This document shows, piece by piece, positions 6,766 to 6,832 of a stretch of DNA of 6,832 nt; within the stretch, counting starts at the first letter, position 1, and each line of letters opens with the position of its first letter. The position numbers and the translations under genes are program-made. The notes below the pieces were generated by a model. That model saw only the letters and a list, made by a program, of their open reading frames with translations. It had not been told where the DNA came from and made no database searches. This stretch comes from Victivallales bacterium (lineage in GTDB: Bacteria; Verrucomicrobiota; Lentisphaeria; Oligosphaerales; Oligosphaeraceae): the NCBI GenBank assembly GCA_017615955.1, contig JAFZZD010000677.1, positions 1-6,832 on the forward strand. The letters run 5' to 3'.

Positions 6766-6784
6766 ACTATATGGAATTATTGTA
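6766..6784 (-). promoter_or_regulatory. Possible -10 elements for the six-gene operon
   Basis: The 52 bases between the hairpin and the first ATG are AT-rich. Two -10-like boxes are visible on the minus strand: TACAAT (6784-6779) and TATAGT (6771-6766), each five of six consensus. Neither has a recognisable -35 box at 16-18 bases. The promoter is expected here if the hairpin upstream ends the previous transcript, but the sequence alone does not prove it. Confidence 0.25.
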
Positions 6785-6796
6785 AGATTTTTTATT

Positions 6797-6819
6797 GTGG
6801 GCGCCGAAGCGGCGCCCAC
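6797..6819. terminator. Perfect 10-bp GC-rich hairpin, probable end of an upstream transcript
   Basis: Arms GTGGGCGCCG (6797-6806) and CGGCGCCCAC (6810-6819) pair perfectly around a 3-base loop, AAG on the plus strand. A possible in-frame TAA lies on the minus strand at 6832-6830, the very edge of the window. The hairpin would then sit 10 bases after the stop codon of an upstream minus-strand gene. On the minus strand the stem is followed by AAT and six A, so the U-tract of a standard intrinsic terminator is missing; on the plus strand the six T precede it. The hairpin itself is certain, its role as terminator is inferred. Confidence 0.5.
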
Positions 6820-6832
6820 TCAAGTTGCCTTA

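Overview
The window carries seven genes, all on the minus strand and packed tightly. It looks like a chromosomal stretch from a Gram-negative bacterium of the PVC group, most plausibly Lentisphaerae/Kiritimatiellota or Verrucomicrobia. The strongest hint is the leftmost gene. It encodes a prepilin-type protein with the [17 protein letters not shown]-terminus followed by [13 protein letters not shown], an arrangement typical of the large pseudopilin families of Lentisphaerae and related phyla. The assignment rests on remembered family patterns and no search was run. By eye GC is near 50%. TAA, TAG and TGA are all used as stops, so there is no sign of recoding.

Layout in the direction of transcription, right to left. 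(1) 6797-6819 is a perfect 10-bp hairpin, probably closing an upstream gene outside the window. (2) 6744-6394 and 6381-5926 are two small unrecognised proteins that share a coiled-coil motif and a proline-rich linker, so they look like tandem diverged paralogues. (3) 5910-4972 is a UbiA-superfamily membrane prenyltransferase that resembles the EboC-like branch. (4) 4961-3282 is recN, the SMC-like DNA repair ATPase. (5) 3285-2434 is a TPR lipoprotein whose start overlaps the recN stop by 4 bases. (6) 2430-571 is dnaG, the replicative primase, starting 3 bases after the lipoprotein stop. (7) After a 130-base gap with a good promoter comes the prepilin-like gene, which runs off the left edge.

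The gaps between the first six genes are 12, 15, 10, -4 and 3 bases, so they are probably one transcription unit, with the prepilin gene transcribed separately. The unit mixes DNA repair (RecN), replication priming (DnaG), an envelope lipoprotein, a membrane prenyltransferase and two unknown small proteins. No single pathway joins them. Such mixed housekeeping operons are common, but the close coupling of recN, the TPR lipoprotein and dnaG and the paralogous pair at the head are the most distinctive points. I found no mobile element, CRISPR array, RNA gene or clear novel defence or biosynthetic system.
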